Assembly (NCBI RefSeq): GCF_030347995.1
Contig: NZ_JAQIBC010000003.1
Location: forward strand, 205,371-269,370
Length of the DNA stretch: 64,000 nucleotides
Origin: Sulfurovum xiamenensis
GTDB taxonomy: Bacteria; Campylobacterota; Campylobacteria; Campylobacterales; Sulfurovaceae
Direction of reading: 5' to 3'
Below are positions 25,394 to 34,413 of this stretch, one piece after another. The position numbers and the translations under genes are program-made. How positions within the stretch are numbered: position 1 is the stretch's first letter; every line of letters begins with the position of its first letter. The notes beneath the pieces were generated by a model that was not told the origin of the DNA, searched no databases, and worked only from the letters and a program-made list of their open reading frames with translations.

Positions 25394-26224
25394 TCAAGAC
25401 ACTTCAAATTTAGGGATACGGTTAAATCTGTATTTGACCTCTTCACCCAGGATCTCGATAATGGAAAAAAAGTTCGAAGTTTCGATGAGGTAGAGACCAT
25501 CTTCTTTTGTTTCAAAAGACTCTCGTGAGAGTTTTTTCCCCAGTTCAAGATGCGCTTCATCACCTCTGTAGACATTGGAAGGAATGGCCAAATGTGTAAA
25601 GGGGTCCAGGGCTTTTTCATCGTCATAGTAGAATGCCCCTTCATGGATGCGATGCAGACTAGAGAGCGTACCGTCTATCCCAAGTTTATTTGCAACAAGG
25701 GCACCAAGACTGCGTATATAGGTCCCTTCACTCACTGTGGCCTCGAAGTGTACAAAAGGATGGTTGTAGTTAATCAGTTTGATGTCGTAGATCGTAGATG
25801 TAATGGTCTTGAGTGCTACCTCCTCACCTTCACGTGCAAGTTCATAGGCACGTTTACCGTTGATCTTCTTGGCACAGAATTTTGGCGGATAATAAGTTAG
25901 TTCACCTTTGAGCGAATGCAGTACCTCTTCTATTTGCTGTTGTGTGAAAGGAGATACCTCTTTAATGCTATCTATCTTCTCTATATCAAGACTTGGGGAG
26001 TTTGCCCCCAGCCATAGGGTAGCCTTGTAGCTTTTAGGCGTTTTATTGAGGTATTGGAAGAGTTTGGTATATTGTCCTGTAGCAACAATGAGACATCCTG
26101 TCGCAAAGGGGTCAAGCGTACCGGAAAACCCCACTTTTTTTGTTCCGTATTTGCGTTTGACATAGCCCATATATCCATTCGAAGAACGAAATATAGGTTT
26201 ATTGACTACAAATAATCTATTCAC
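25394..26224 (-). CDS. truB: tRNA pseudouridine(55) synthase
   Basis: 276 residues. It starts MNRLFVVNKPIFRSSN and has KKVGFSGTLDPFATGCLIV near 29-47, where the Asp of GTLDP is the nucleophile, and GTYIRSLGALV near 166. It forms pseudouridine 55 in the T-loop of tRNAs. The gene lies 9 bases after uvrD on the minus strand. Length is within the short TruB range, with a small C-terminal domain. Confidence 0.95.
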   Translation of the reverse strand: MNRLFVVNKPIFRSSNGYMGYVKRKYGTKKVGFSGTLDPFATGCLIVATGQYTKLFQYLNKTPKSYKATLWLGANSPSLDIEKIDSIKEVSPFTQQQIEEVLHSLKGELTYYPPKFCAKKINGKRAYELAREGEEVALKTITSTIYDIKLINYNHPFVHFEATVSEGTYIRSLGALVANKLGIDGTLSSLHRIHEGAFYYDDEKALDPFTHLAIPSNVYRGDEAHLELGKKLSRESFETKEDGLYLIETSNFFSIIEILGEEVKYRFNRIPKFEVS

Positions 26225-26233
26225 GGATCTTCT

Positions 26234-28300
26234 TTATATCGACTGGACGAATGAACTGAGTATCTCTTTTTTGTTCCCACCGAAGTTGATAAGCAGTTTA
26301 TACTCTTTCCCCGATTTGTTGGCAGCTTGGACACGTCCTATCCCAAAGATCTTATGTTTGACCAGGTCACCTTTTTTGAAAGCGGAACTTTTAGTGATCT
26401 TGAGGCTTGTATCTTGAATGAGCCCAGCTTCACCCAAAAAACGGCTCTTGTCTATCATTTTACGCCGGCCTTTGTAAAAACGGCTGTCGACATAACAGAG
26501 GGTAAGATCCGACTTTGCTCTGGTGATCGCTACGTAGCCCAGACGGCGTTCCTCTTCCATGTTGGAACCTTCACCTAGTAGAGGGAAGAACTCTTCTTCC
26601 AGCCCGATGACAAAAAGGTGTTCAAACTCCAGCCCTTTGGCTGCATGGATACTCATAATGGTAATGGTATCCTCTTCCACCTGGTCTTGGTCACTTTGTA
26701 GTGAAATGTCATTCAGGAACTCATCAAGTGTAAGGTCAGGGTTTTTAAGCACTGCATCTCTGAAGTAGCCGTAAAACTCATCGATGTTCAAGATACGGTC
26801 AAAACCGTCCACCATACCGGCATAATGGTCTTTGAGCTTGATACGTTCTTCAAAAAGTGTAATGAAGTTACCCAGCTCATTTTCCAATGCTTCTTGTAAG
26901 AGTGTGATATCTTCGACAAGTTTTTCCAATGCTGTGGTGATTTTTTTACTGAGGACCGCAGGGAATTCTCCGTGTACCGACTTTTTGATATATTCAAACA
27001 GTGATATTTTGGCATCAAAAGCAGCCTTCTGTAACTTTTCTATGGATGCTTTACCGATACCCCTTTTAGGTTTATTGATAATACGTATGAGAGAAAAATC
27101 ATCATGTGGATTGGAGAGTACTCTTAAGTAAGAGATAAGGTCTTTGATCTCTGCACGTTCATAAAAGCGCATACCCCCGATGAGTTTGAAACCTAAACCG
27201 GCTTTTGTAAAACCTTCTTCAAGTGAACGAGAGAGTGCATTGATACGGTAGAGTACGGCTATTTCGTTTGGATCTACCCCTTCATCCAGGAGTTTTTGTA
27301 CCTCATGTGCGATGGCTTTCGCTTCCATAGACTCGTCGAGCGAGTGAAGGAGTTTCACCTCTTGTCCCGCCCCTTTATGTGAAGTGAGTTTTTTACCCAG
27401 ACGTGTAGAATTATGCTCGATGAGTGTATTGGCAGCGTTGAGGATGGGTTCAGTGGAACGGTAATTCGTTTCAAGTTTGACTGTTTTACATGTTTCAAAG
27501 TTATTGGCGAACTCCAGGATATTACGAATGTTCGCACCTCTCCATCCGTAAATACTCTGATCATCATCTCCTACCACGCAGAGATTGTTATGCTCAGAAG
27601 AGAGCAGTTCAAGCAGTTGGAACTGCAGTTCATTGGTATCCTGGTATTCATCTACCATGATGTACTGGTACCGCTGGCTTGTCTCTTTTCTGAGTGCATC
27701 ATTTTCACTGAGTATCTTATAGGTGAGCATGAGAAGATCATCAAAGTCTACAAGGTTGTTCTCTTCGATATTCTCTTGGTACTTGACATAGATATTGGCT
27801 ATTTGTTTGTAGTCAGGTAGTTCAGCTTTTTCAAGAACCACTTCAGGTGAGAGAAGTGAGTTTTTATATTTTGAGATCTCAGAAGCGATAAATGAGATGT
27901 TGAGATCTACTTTCAACTCTTTGGCTATGGAACGTAAAAGACGTTTTTTATCGTCACTGTCTATGATCACAAAGGCATTGCTTCTACCCAGCTTTTCGAT
28001 ATGGAATTTTAAAAAGAGCAAGCCGAATTTATGAAAGGTACATAACAGTGGAGGATAAGAGACTTTTTCCGGCATCAATTTAAGGGCACGTTCACGCATT
28101 TCTGCAGCAGCTTTATTGGTAAAAGTAAGTGTTAAAGTGTTTGCAGGATCAATACCTACTTCGCCTACAAGGTAAGCCAGTCTGGTCGTCAGTGTTTTGG
28201 TCTTTCCACTGCCTGCTCCTGCAAGGATAAGCATCGGTCCGTCAATATGTTCAACCGCTTCACGCTGTGATGGGTTTAATGCATTTAAAATTGTTTCCAT
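26234..28300 (-). CDS. UvrD/Rep/PcrA superfamily 1 DNA helicase
   Basis: 688 residues with all SF1A motifs: LNPSQREAVEH (Q motif), GAGSGKTKTLTTRL (I), TFTNKAA (Ia), DDLLMLTY, MVDEYQDTN (II), GDDDQSIYGWRGA (III), TNYRS (IV), HAAKGLEFEHLFVIGL (V) and RRLGYVAITRA (VI). The C-terminus ends in a KKGDLVKHKIFGIGRV barrel, as in PcrA and UvrD, which contacts RNA polymerase. It unwinds 3'-5' in repair or replication restart. First gene of the uvrD-truB-ispE unit, with a -10 at 28330. Confidence 0.93.
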   Translation of the reverse strand: METILNALNPSQREAVEHIDGPMLILAGAGSGKTKTLTTRLAYLVGEVGIDPANTLTLTFTNKAAAEMRERALKLMPEKVSYPPLLCTFHKFGLLFLKFHIEKLGRSNAFVIIDSDDKKRLLRSIAKELKVDLNISFIASEISKYKNSLLSPEVVLEKAELPDYKQIANIYVKYQENIEENNLVDFDDLLMLTYKILSENDALRKETSQRYQYIMVDEYQDTNELQFQLLELLSSEHNNLCVVGDDDQSIYGWRGANIRNILEFANNFETCKTVKLETNYRSTEPILNAANTLIEHNSTRLGKKLTSHKGAGQEVKLLHSLDESMEAKAIAHEVQKLLDEGVDPNEIAVLYRINALSRSLEEGFTKAGLGFKLIGGMRFYERAEIKDLISYLRVLSNPHDDFSLIRIINKPKRGIGKASIEKLQKAAFDAKISLFEYIKKSVHGEFPAVLSKKITTALEKLVEDITLLQEALENELGNFITLFEERIKLKDHYAGMVDGFDRILNIDEFYGYFRDAVLKNPDLTLDEFLNDISLQSDQDQVEEDTITIMSIHAAKGLEFEHLFVIGLEEEFFPLLGEGSNMEEERRLGYVAITRAKSDLTLCYVDSRFYKGRRKMIDKSRFLGEAGLIQDTSLKITKSSAFKKGDLVKHKIFGIGRVQAANKSGKEYKLLINFGGNKKEILSSFVQSI

Positions 28301-28329
28301 GAAAATGATTGTGCTCCTATATAGTATTA

Positions 28330-28335
28330 ATTATA
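28330..28335 (-). promoter_or_regulatory. -10 promoter of the uvrD-truB-ispE unit
   Basis: On the minus strand TATAAT, preceded by AGG, ends 29 bases before the ATG, with AGGAG as ribosome site in between. The rest of the 200-base divergent gap is very AT-rich, with no further motif I can assign. Confidence 0.5.
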
Positions 28336-28500
28336 CCTTTTAATTGATTAGAAGTGCCATAAAGGGAAAATTTAGACTTTAATATAAAATAAAAATCATT
28401 CTAATAAGAACAACTTATGTTGTATTAAGTATAATAAGATATAATAACTTTATTAATTTATTTATTTAAAAATTTAATTTAGAATGAAGGATATACTTTA

Positions 28501-29403
28501 ATGTTAAAAGATTTTGTAAAGTTGGAAACATTTTTAACTGTAGCACGTGAAAGAAGTTTTTCTAAGGCTTCTGCAAAGTTAGGGATCTCACAGCCTGCTG
28601 TAACACAGCAGATCAAATTTATTGAAAAATATCTTGGCTGTAAAGTGATCGAACGTAAAAAGAACGGTATCAAACTTACCAATGAGGGTGAAGAGCTCTA
28701 CAAGATAGCCACAAGACTTGAAAAAGAGATACTCTCTGCAGAACAGGATGTACTGAAGATCATCAACAAAGAGATCACTTTCAGACTGGGTGCTTCCTAT
28801 ACGATAGGGGCATATATCATCCCTGGCCAATGTCTTAATACGATCGGTGAAGCGATCAACAACAGTGTAAGTTTAGATATAGACCAAAGTGATAACATCA
28901 TCGAAAAACTTAAAGATAGAAAATTAGACGTAGGTCTGATCGAATCACCTGTTATGGATAATGACCTTATTTACAGAGAGTGGTTGGAAGATGAACTTGT
29001 AGTAGTGAGTAATGTGCCTATCAACAAAACATTGAAAACAGAAGAGCTTTATGACTTTGATTGGATCTGTCGTGATGAGGGTTCTCATACAAGACGCGTT
29101 GTGTCTGAAGTGTTTGAAGAGTTAGGTGTTTCATGTAAAAGCTTTAACGTACTCAGCGAAGTAAACAACTCTGCTACTGTACTTCAAACGATCAAGAAAA
29201 GCGAGAAAAATCCAGAGAAGCCAGTAGTATCTATCATATCGAAATATGCGATCATGGATGAAGTGGCCAATGGAGAGCTTTTTGAAGCAAGACTTAGAGG
29301 GTATACCATGTCCCGTAAATTCTTTATTGTGTATTCTAAAGAGAATAAACACAATGCTTATGTAGATAATGTCGTGAATTATATCTTAGCAGGTCGCTGC
29401 TAA
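28501..29403 (+). CDS. LysR-family transcriptional regulator
   Basis: 300 residues. The N-terminal winged helix-turn-helix has FVKLETFLTVARERSFSKASAKLGISQPAVTQQIKFIEKYLG (residues 5-46), a standard LysR reader, followed by a linker helix and a periplasmic-binding-protein-like effector domain. The effector domain is close in layout to CysB/CbbR types but I cannot name the ligand. AAGGAT precedes the ATG. It stands alone, divergent from uvrD and convergent with the SspB-like gene, so its target operon is not evident from position. Confidence 0.92.
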   Translation: MLKDFVKLETFLTVARERSFSKASAKLGISQPAVTQQIKFIEKYLGCKVIERKKNGIKLTNEGEELYKIATRLEKEILSAEQDVLKIINKEITFRLGASYTIGAYIIPGQCLNTIGEAINNSVSLDIDQSDNIIEKLKDRKLDVGLIESPVMDNDLIYREWLEDELVVVSNVPINKTLKTEELYDFDWICRDEGSHTRRVVSEVFEELGVSCKSFNVLSEVNNSATVLQTIKKSEKNPEKPVVSIISKYAIMDEVANGELFEARLRGYTMSRKFFIVYSKENKHNAYVDNVVNYILAGRC

Positions 29404-29423
29404 GAGCAAATCTATTTTTTTTT
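29384..29423 (+). terminator. Intrinsic terminator overlapping the LysR stop codon
   Basis: Arms TCTTAGCAG (29384-29392) and CTGCTAAGA (29397-29405) with a GTCG loop, then a T-run at 29415-29423. The stop codon lies within the right arm. Confidence 0.7.
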
Positions 29424-29873
29424 CTTGAGAAGTTTCTTATTCTCAGGATTCTTTAAAAGTGCTTCCATTGAAGATTTTTTGGAGGCACTTGCTTCTTTTT
29501 TCTTTTCACTCTCTATCACCGGATTCGCAAAATTAATGACGATAGGGTTATCCCCTACAAAGAGCTGTTTGATCGCCAGTAGAGGTAAGGATACCGTTGA
29601 CCCAAAGTTATCACTTCCAAACCCTGCTTCAAAAGAGAAATACTCCTCATTGAGTTGCGCACTTTCAAAAGTAAAACCACTCAATATAAACAGAACCGTA
29701 TCGTCAAATGACCCTTTGATATCCGCAGGAAGTTCGGGTGTAAACGTAATGTATTTCACTTCACATGCCAATGCAAATTCCTGATTTTTGTCAAATAAGT
29801 ATTGAATGGTTTGATAGATGTGAGACTGCATAAGTGTACGATATTCAGGCGTTTGTAAAAGGTTAATTGTCAT
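29412..29873 (-). CDS. SspB-like protein (candidate ClpXP adaptor)
   Basis: 153 residues, not confidently assigned. The first 25 residues are helical (TPEYRTLMQSHIYQTIQYLF) and are followed by a beta-rich segment in which VLFILSGFTFESAQLNEEYFSFEAGFG and VSLPLLAIKQLFVGDN resemble the SspB core (strand-turn-LxFxARFGG and the hydrophobic strand before the C-terminal helix). The tail is Lys- and Ser-rich with KKEASASKKSS and ends KKLLKKKK, a layout like the flexible ClpX-binding tail of SspB, but more basic. The gene stands 11 bases after the aminotransferase IV gene in the same direction. If correct, it would hand ssrA-tagged proteins to ClpXP. Confidence 0.45.
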   Translation of the reverse strand: MTINLLQTPEYRTLMQSHIYQTIQYLFDKNQEFALACEVKYITFTPELPADIKGSFDDTVLFILSGFTFESAQLNEEYFSFEAGFGSDNFGSTVSLPLLAIKQLFVGDNPIVINFANPVIESEKKKEASASKKSSMEALLKNPENKKLLKKKK

Positions 29874-29884
29874 GATTGTACCCT

Positions 29885-30487
29885 TTATGAGATTTTGTAT
29901 GGTTCGATATTTAGAATTTTAAATCCTATCATAGCATTCATTAAAGCTACTTGTGAGTAGTTTTTGAGGTCTTCTTTGGTGATCTGCTTTGGATGGAGAA
30001 AGCCCTCATCGATCAGCTTGGCCCTCATCGTACCTTCAAGTAGAGGTTTTGCCGGTGTTATCCATTGTTCTCCATCAAGAAAAGCGATATTGGATATGGT
30101 CGTATCGGTCAGATAACCCTTTTTTTCTATGATCACTTCATCGACATCTTTGTTGGATTCCAGCAAGGCATTCAACGCATCTCTGTTGGCATATTTCAGA
30201 CTGTATTCGATCTCTGAAGAGACGATCCTAAGGCTTTGTATCTCTTTTGGCGTGTAGGGTATATACTCTATAGAGTGTAAGTGTTCTGCATAGAGGATAC
30301 GACAACGATATAGACCAGATTTAGGTGCATCTATATAGGAAGAGAGGTCGAGTATGTCATGAGAATTAAAGAGTAGTTGACGGCTTTTGTCGCATCGCTG
30401 CTGATGATAGCCAAGGTTATGTATCTTTCCCTCTTCTATCCTGATCGTCTCAAGTAAAAGAGGTGTTTTTGATTGTTCTTGTGGCAT
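29885..30487 (-). CDS. Aminotransferase class IV-type PLP protein
   Basis: 200 residues, shorter than the usual 270-310 of fold-type IV enzymes. Family signs are LLLETIRIEEGKIHNLGYHQQR, SLKYANRDALNALLE (the Lys is the probable PLP Schiff-base residue), DEVIIEKKGYLTDTTISNI and the TPAKPLLEGTMRAKLI loop. Closest in character to 4-amino-4-deoxychorismate lyase (PabC) of folate synthesis; substrate is inferred only. It starts 1 base inside the cysK stop codon, so the genes are translationally coupled. Confidence 0.72.
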   Translation of the reverse strand: MPQEQSKTPLLLETIRIEEGKIHNLGYHQQRCDKSRQLLFNSHDILDLSSYIDAPKSGLYRCRILYAEHLHSIEYIPYTPKEIQSLRIVSSEIEYSLKYANRDALNALLESNKDVDEVIIEKKGYLTDTTISNIAFLDGEQWITPAKPLLEGTMRAKLIDEGFLHPKQITKEDLKNYSQVALMNAMIGFKILNIEPYKIS

Positions 30488-31407
30488 TAAGTATCGAAAA
30501 GTTCTGTAGAGAGGTAACGTTCGGCTGTATCACAGAGTATCGTGACGATGGTTTTACCTTTGTTTTCAGGTCTGCTTGCGATGGTATAGGCTGCATGCAG
30601 GTTTGCTCCTGCTGAAATACCGATAAGCAGGCCTTCTTCTCTAGCAATCTTTTGTGCCATGGAAAAAGCGGCTTCATTGCTCACTGCAAGGATGTCATCA
30701 TAAATTTCTGTATTGAGTATCTCCGGCACGAAACCTGCACCGATACCCTGGATCTTATGCGGCCCAGGCTGTCCACCTTCCAATACAGGAGAATCTGAAG
30801 GTTCAACTGCGATGACTTCAAGTGAAGGTATTTTAGTTTTTAGTATCTCTCCCGTACCGGTAAGCGTTCCACCCGTACCGACAGCAGCTACAAAGATATC
30901 CAGATTGCCTGCCGTGTCATTCAGGATTTCAAAGGCAGTGGTTTTTCGGTGAATATCCGGATTATTTGGATTGTTGAATTGTTGAAGTACTTTTGCATTG
31001 TCTAATTCTTTTTCCAATGCTGATGCTTTCGAGATAGCCCCACCCATACCTTCCGAGGCCGGTGTCAGTACAAGTTCAGCACCTAAGTGCATAAGAATTT
31101 TACGACGTTCTATGCTCATAGACTCCGGCATGGTCAAGATAAGTTTAAGGCCTTTGGATGCACAAATAGCTGCGAGACCGATACCTGTGTTCCCACTTGT
31201 CGGCTCAATGATGGTAGTATTCTGATCAATTTCATCTGATTTGAGTGCTTCATTGATCATGTTGAAAGCGATTCTGTCCTTTACCGAAGAGGTAGGATTC
31301 ATAAATTCACATTTACCTAAGATAGTCGTGCCTGTCTCTTCCGAAAGTGTATTGATCTTGACTAAAGGCGTATTGCCTATCAGTTCTTCAATATTATTTG
31401 CAATCAT
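30487..31407 (-). CDS. cysK: Cysteine synthase (O-acetylserine sulfhydrylase)
   Basis: 306 residues. It opens with IEELIGNTPLVKIN and has the PLP-lysine segment NPTSSVKDRIAF near 37-48, PTSGNTGIGLA, and VGTGGTLTGTG. Reaction: O-acetylserine plus sulfide to cysteine and acetate. Because sulfide is abundant for sulfur-oxidising relatives, this is a central sulfur-assimilation enzyme. The subtype (CysK versus CysM) is uncertain, but the sequence looks CysK-like. No CysE gene is seen near it. Confidence 0.9.
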   Translation of the reverse strand: MIANNIEELIGNTPLVKINTLSEETGTTILGKCEFMNPTSSVKDRIAFNMINEALKSDEIDQNTTIIEPTSGNTGIGLAAICASKGLKLILTMPESMSIERRKILMHLGAELVLTPASEGMGGAISKASALEKELDNAKVLQQFNNPNNPDIHRKTTAFEILNDTAGNLDIFVAAVGTGGTLTGTGEILKTKIPSLEVIAVEPSDSPVLEGGQPGPHKIQGIGAGFVPEILNTEIYDDILAVSNEAAFSMAQKIAREEGLLIGISAGANLHAAYTIASRPENKGKTIVTILCDTAERYLSTELFDT

Positions 31408-31547
31408 TTCCCATCCTTGTTCATTTGTTTAATGTTAGCAGGTTATTTTTGAGTACGTGCTTTAAGGTCACTATTTTCAACCTCATTGTTGTCAACTTGC
31501 ACACGCTATGAAACATTTATGCATTTCTTAATTCTATGTATCGGTTA

Positions 31548-32555
31548 TCACTCTCTTACTTCTTTGATACTGTAGGCCAGGGTCTCATCTGCATACATAG
31601 GGACCACGCCATTGTAGTCGGAAGGTACAGTAAACGCTTTTTTCTCAAGAGTAACGGTTTTACTTACAGGTGTAACGCCGTAGATCTTCTGGGCATTGCC
31701 TGAAATAAAGGCCTGGAGATTTTCCAGGGGTGCCTTTTCATTTTCAAACAGTTCAGCCAATACTTGCAGGGCGATAGGTGCAGTAAAGACACCTGCTGCA
31801 CACCCGCAAGACTCTTTCGCATGTTTCGGATGCGGTGCAGAATCTGATCCGAACATCACTTTAGGGTGCGCTTCCAGAGCAACCTTGAGTAGCGCACTTC
31901 TGTCCTCTGGTCGTTTGGCTATGGGCTTACAGAAGAGGTGCGGTTTAAGCATGCCTCCGGCTACATCATCCAGGGTGATGATCAGATGGTGCAGGGTAAT
32001 GGTCGCATAAAGATTTTCAAATTTATCTAACGCTTCGACACTCTCTTTGGTGGTGATATGCTCCATAATGATCTTGAGTTTCGGAAAGGCAGTGGCCAAC
32101 CTTTCATAGATACTGACGAACTCAGCTTCTCTGTCCATCACAAAACCGTTGGTCTCCCCATGGACACACAGCGGGATATTCAGTTCACTCATTGCTTCAA
32201 GTGCTGGACGCAACTCTTCTACATCAAACCCGCTTACGCCGCCTTCGGAGTTCGTGGTGATACCCGCAGGATAGAGTTTGATCGCTGTGATCACCTCTTT
32301 GACTGATTCTAAAAATGCTTTGTCATAAGAAGGTTTGAAAAAAAGTGTCATATAGGGTGTGAATTTTTCATCACCTATGGCAGCCATGATACGTTCTTTA
32401 TAGGCGATAACCTCTTCTTTACTGCTCACCGGAGGTACAAGGTTAGGCATGATGATCGCACCTGAAAAAGTGCTCGCTGAGCTTTTAGCGATATTTTCTA
32501 ACATCTCTCCGTCTCTGAGATGTAAATGCATGTCAAGTGGTGCGGTTAATTGCAT
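31548..32555 (-). CDS. pyrC: Dihydroorotase (class II)
   Basis: 335 residues. The N-terminal [14 protein letters not shown] carries the binuclear zinc HxH, followed by [17 protein letters not shown] with the carbamylated-Lys candidate, CVHGE, EHITTKE and [13 protein letters not shown] near 245. This is the E. coli PyrC type, which closes carbamoyl-aspartate to dihydroorotate in pyrimidine synthesis. I choose the ATG at 32555 (AAAGGA upstream) rather than a TTG one codon before. It overlaps yidD by 23 bases. Confidence 0.95.
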   Translation of the reverse strand: MQLTAPLDMHLHLRDGEMLENIAKSSASTFSGAIIMPNLVPPVSSKEEVIAYKERIMAAIGDEKFTPYMTLFFKPSYDKAFLESVKEVITAIKLYPAGITTNSEGGVSGFDVEELRPALEAMSELNIPLCVHGETNGFVMDREAEFVSIYERLATAFPKLKIIMEHITTKESVEALDKFENLYATITLHHLIITLDDVAGGMLKPHLFCKPIAKRPEDRSALLKVALEAHPKVMFGSDSAPHPKHAKESCGCAAGVFTAPIALQVLAELFENEKAPLENLQAFISGNAQKIYGVTPVSKTVTLEKKAFTVPSDYNGVVPMYADETLAYSIKEVRE

Positions 32556-32895
32556 CAAAGTCCTTTAAAACATAATAGTGTGTATTGTTTGGGGCCATAC
32601 TTTTGGGTACGAGCCAATAGATGATATCAATTTTGCCACAAAATGCATTAAGTTTGAGTAAAGCTGTAGGTTTTGGAGGTTTGAAGTCAACCAAAGGGTA
32701 GTCAATACCTCCCTTAAAGAGCTGATTACAGCGTAAAATACGCAAAGAACTTGCCGTGAATGCTTTATGGGCTGCATTGAATTCAAACTGCCATTTGGCA
32801 TATTCTGAACAAGAGGGATAATAGCGGCAGCTTGCAGGTAACATTTTGGAGATATATTGATAGCCTTTGATCGGTGCTAAAAAGAAGTTTTTCAT
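32533..32895 (-). CDS. yidD: Membrane protein insertion efficiency factor YidD
   Basis: 120 residues with the YidD core: [30 protein letters not shown], where the cysteine-containing [11 protein letters not shown] is invariant. Its C-terminus is longer than the typical 70-85 residues. The usual neighbours are rnpA and yidC; here it precedes pyrC and overlaps it. The ATG at 32895 has no ribosome site but lies exactly where transcription should start from a consensus promoter, so the message may be leaderless. Confidence 0.9.
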   Translation of the reverse strand: MKNFFLAPIKGYQYISKMLPASCRYYPSCSEYAKWQFEFNAAHKAFTASSLRILRCNQLFKGGIDYPLVDFKPPKPTALLKLNAFCGKIDIIYWLVPKSMAPNNTHYYVLKDFDAINRTT

Positions 32896-32900
32896 GGCGT

Positions 32901-32929
32901 ATTATAGTTAAAAAGGAATGTAGAGTCAA
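32901..32929 (-). promoter_or_regulatory. Near-consensus sigma-70 promoter of yidD
   Basis: Minus strand TTGACT (32924-32929), 17-base spacer, TATAAT (32901-32906). The predicted transcription start (about 32894) coincides with the yidD ATG. Confidence 0.7.
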
Positions 32930-32944
32930 TTTTTTATTTTGTGC

Positions 32945-32950
32945 TATAAT
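32945..32950 (+). promoter_or_regulatory. Extended -10 promoter of the CYTH-CHAD gene
   Basis: TGTGCTATAAT, extended consensus, ending 7 bases before the ATG at 32958. It diverges from the yidD promoter within the same 62-base gap. Confidence 0.65.
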
Positions 32951-32957
32951 CCCTAAC

Positions 32958-34325
32958 ATGAATCATATACAACGCAAGTTTTTAGTCTCGGCAGATATCC
33001 GGCGCTGGCTGAAAAAACAATTGCCAAAAACTGAGAAAACAGAACAGTTCTACACGGTTTCTAATGATCAGGAGTTCTGTTACTATCGCAAAGAGTATCC
33101 AGATACCTATACAAAAGTAACCGTCGATAATCATGTAAACGAAACTCTCACCTCTGTCAGTGAAGAGGAGTATGCTTCTCAACGTAAAAAGCATTTGGGC
33201 AGGATCATCGTTAAAAATGTGTATACGGTTACTATAGATGAGAATACATTTGTTGTTGAGAGATACTTGAAAAAGCTTGACGGAATCTATATACTGATCG
33301 CCTATTTTCAAGATGAAAAAGTCCTGAGAAGCTCAAAAATCATTCAGGAATTACAACCTTTTGTGTTCAAAGAGATCGACCAGGATAATAAATACAGTGA
33401 TCATTCTCTTGCCCTCTATGTAAAACCTATGGAGTACGATCTGCAAAAGTTTTTCGAAAAGATCGATGCTTTTGAATCACCCAATCTTTTTTTCTGGCAA
33501 GTACCGCAACGTCTCTATGTGCGTGACGGTGTCTCTTTGGTACTTTACAGGAACATTCGTCTGATAAACTACTATAAAATGAATTTTCAGAAGAAACATT
33601 TTAGTGCAACACTGCACCGTTTACGTGTACTTTTACGCCGTACAGCTACACTGCTGGAGATTTTTCCGGATCTGTTCAGTCCCAATGTACAGCATTTTTG
33701 TACAGAGTTGTTTCAACGTTACTATGAAGAGACAACGCTATTGCGCTATCTTTACTTTTTAAATGAACTGAGTGCCACACGTGAAAATGTGAAGTTAACG
33801 CTCTACAGTGAGTTAAAAAGCCTCATCACCCAGGAAGAGGAAGCTGTGACTCAAATGCTCACCTCTAAACCTTTTAGACAAATGTTAACGATCCTTACAA
33901 GGGAGATAGGAGTTCAGGAAAACCAAAAGTATATCTCTTTAGAGCAAGAGGTGAAACAGCAGCTCAAAGAGCGTTTAGGAAAATTTGAAATGCTTTTAGA
34001 GAAAACAAAAGAGGGGTATGATGATGAGGTGCTTGAAACGCTCTATATCTTTATAGATGCACTTCAAACTTTGATAGAAGATTTTTTCCATATCATCGGA
34101 GAAAAGGAGTCAAGAATGATCGTCGAAGAACTGAACATTCTGTTCAAGCCTCTGCGTGAATACAGAAACTGCAAAGAGCGTGCAGCGATACTAAACACCA
34201 TTAAAGCGAAGTCTGAAACCAAAACTTTAGATATCGGTCCTCTTTTATGCGAGCATGAAAAGATGTTAAAAGATAAAATAGCGCATGCTTTGAAGTTATT
34301 GAGATCTTCTAAATTCTATGTGTAA
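32958..34325 (+). CDS. CYTH-CHAD protein (inorganic polyphosphate-associated)
   Basis: 455 residues. An N-terminal CYTH-like part (1-200) starts with IQRKFLV, the variant of the family's ExExK start, and includes CYYRKEYPDTYTKV and FVVERYLKKLDGIYI. A CHAD domain follows from about 205, with LHRLRVLLRRTATLLEIFPDLF (His220, Arg-rich helix). CYTH domains bind triphosphate; CHAD domains bind polyphosphate granules. The CYTH catalytic glutamates appear only partly preserved. The start is well fixed by the IQRKFLV strand. No polyphosphate kinase gene is nearby. Confidence 0.75.
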   Translation: MNHIQRKFLVSADIRRWLKKQLPKTEKTEQFYTVSNDQEFCYYRKEYPDTYTKVTVDNHVNETLTSVSEEEYASQRKKHLGRIIVKNVYTVTIDENTFVVERYLKKLDGIYILIAYFQDEKVLRSSKIIQELQPFVFKEIDQDNKYSDHSLALYVKPMEYDLQKFFEKIDAFESPNLFFWQVPQRLYVRDGVSLVLYRNIRLINYYKMNFQKKHFSATLHRLRVLLRRTATLLEIFPDLFSPNVQHFCTELFQRYYEETTLLRYLYFLNELSATRENVKLTLYSELKSLITQEEEAVTQMLTSKPFRQMLTILTREIGVQENQKYISLEQEVKQQLKERLGKFEMLLEKTKEGYDDEVLETLYIFIDALQTLIEDFFHIIGEKESRMIVEELNILFKPLREYRNCKERAAILNTIKAKSETKTLDIGPLLCEHEKMLKDKIAHALKLLRSSKFYV

Positions 34326-34368
34326 TTGTACGTGATCCTTTATGAAGTCCTACAATCTACTTACAAAG

Positions 34369-34405
34369 TAAAACCTTTCATATAGCATTTTTTGTAAAGG
34401 TTTTA
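34369..34405. terminator. Bidirectional terminator between CYTH-CHAD and the kinase-like gene
   Basis: Arms TAAAACCTTT (34369-34378) and AAAGGTTTTA (34396-34405) around a 17-base loop, followed on the + strand by further T residues. It lies between two convergent genes. Confidence 0.65.
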
Positions 34406-34413
34406 TTTTAAGA

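Noticed and set aside
26327..26578. Open frame on the + strand within the helicase gene
   Set aside because: Antisense shadow of uvrD, which has all helicase motifs in frame.
29885..30487. Truncated pseudogene of an aminotransferase
   Set aside because: It is short, but the PLP lysine region and the C-terminal loop are intact, so I keep it as a gene.
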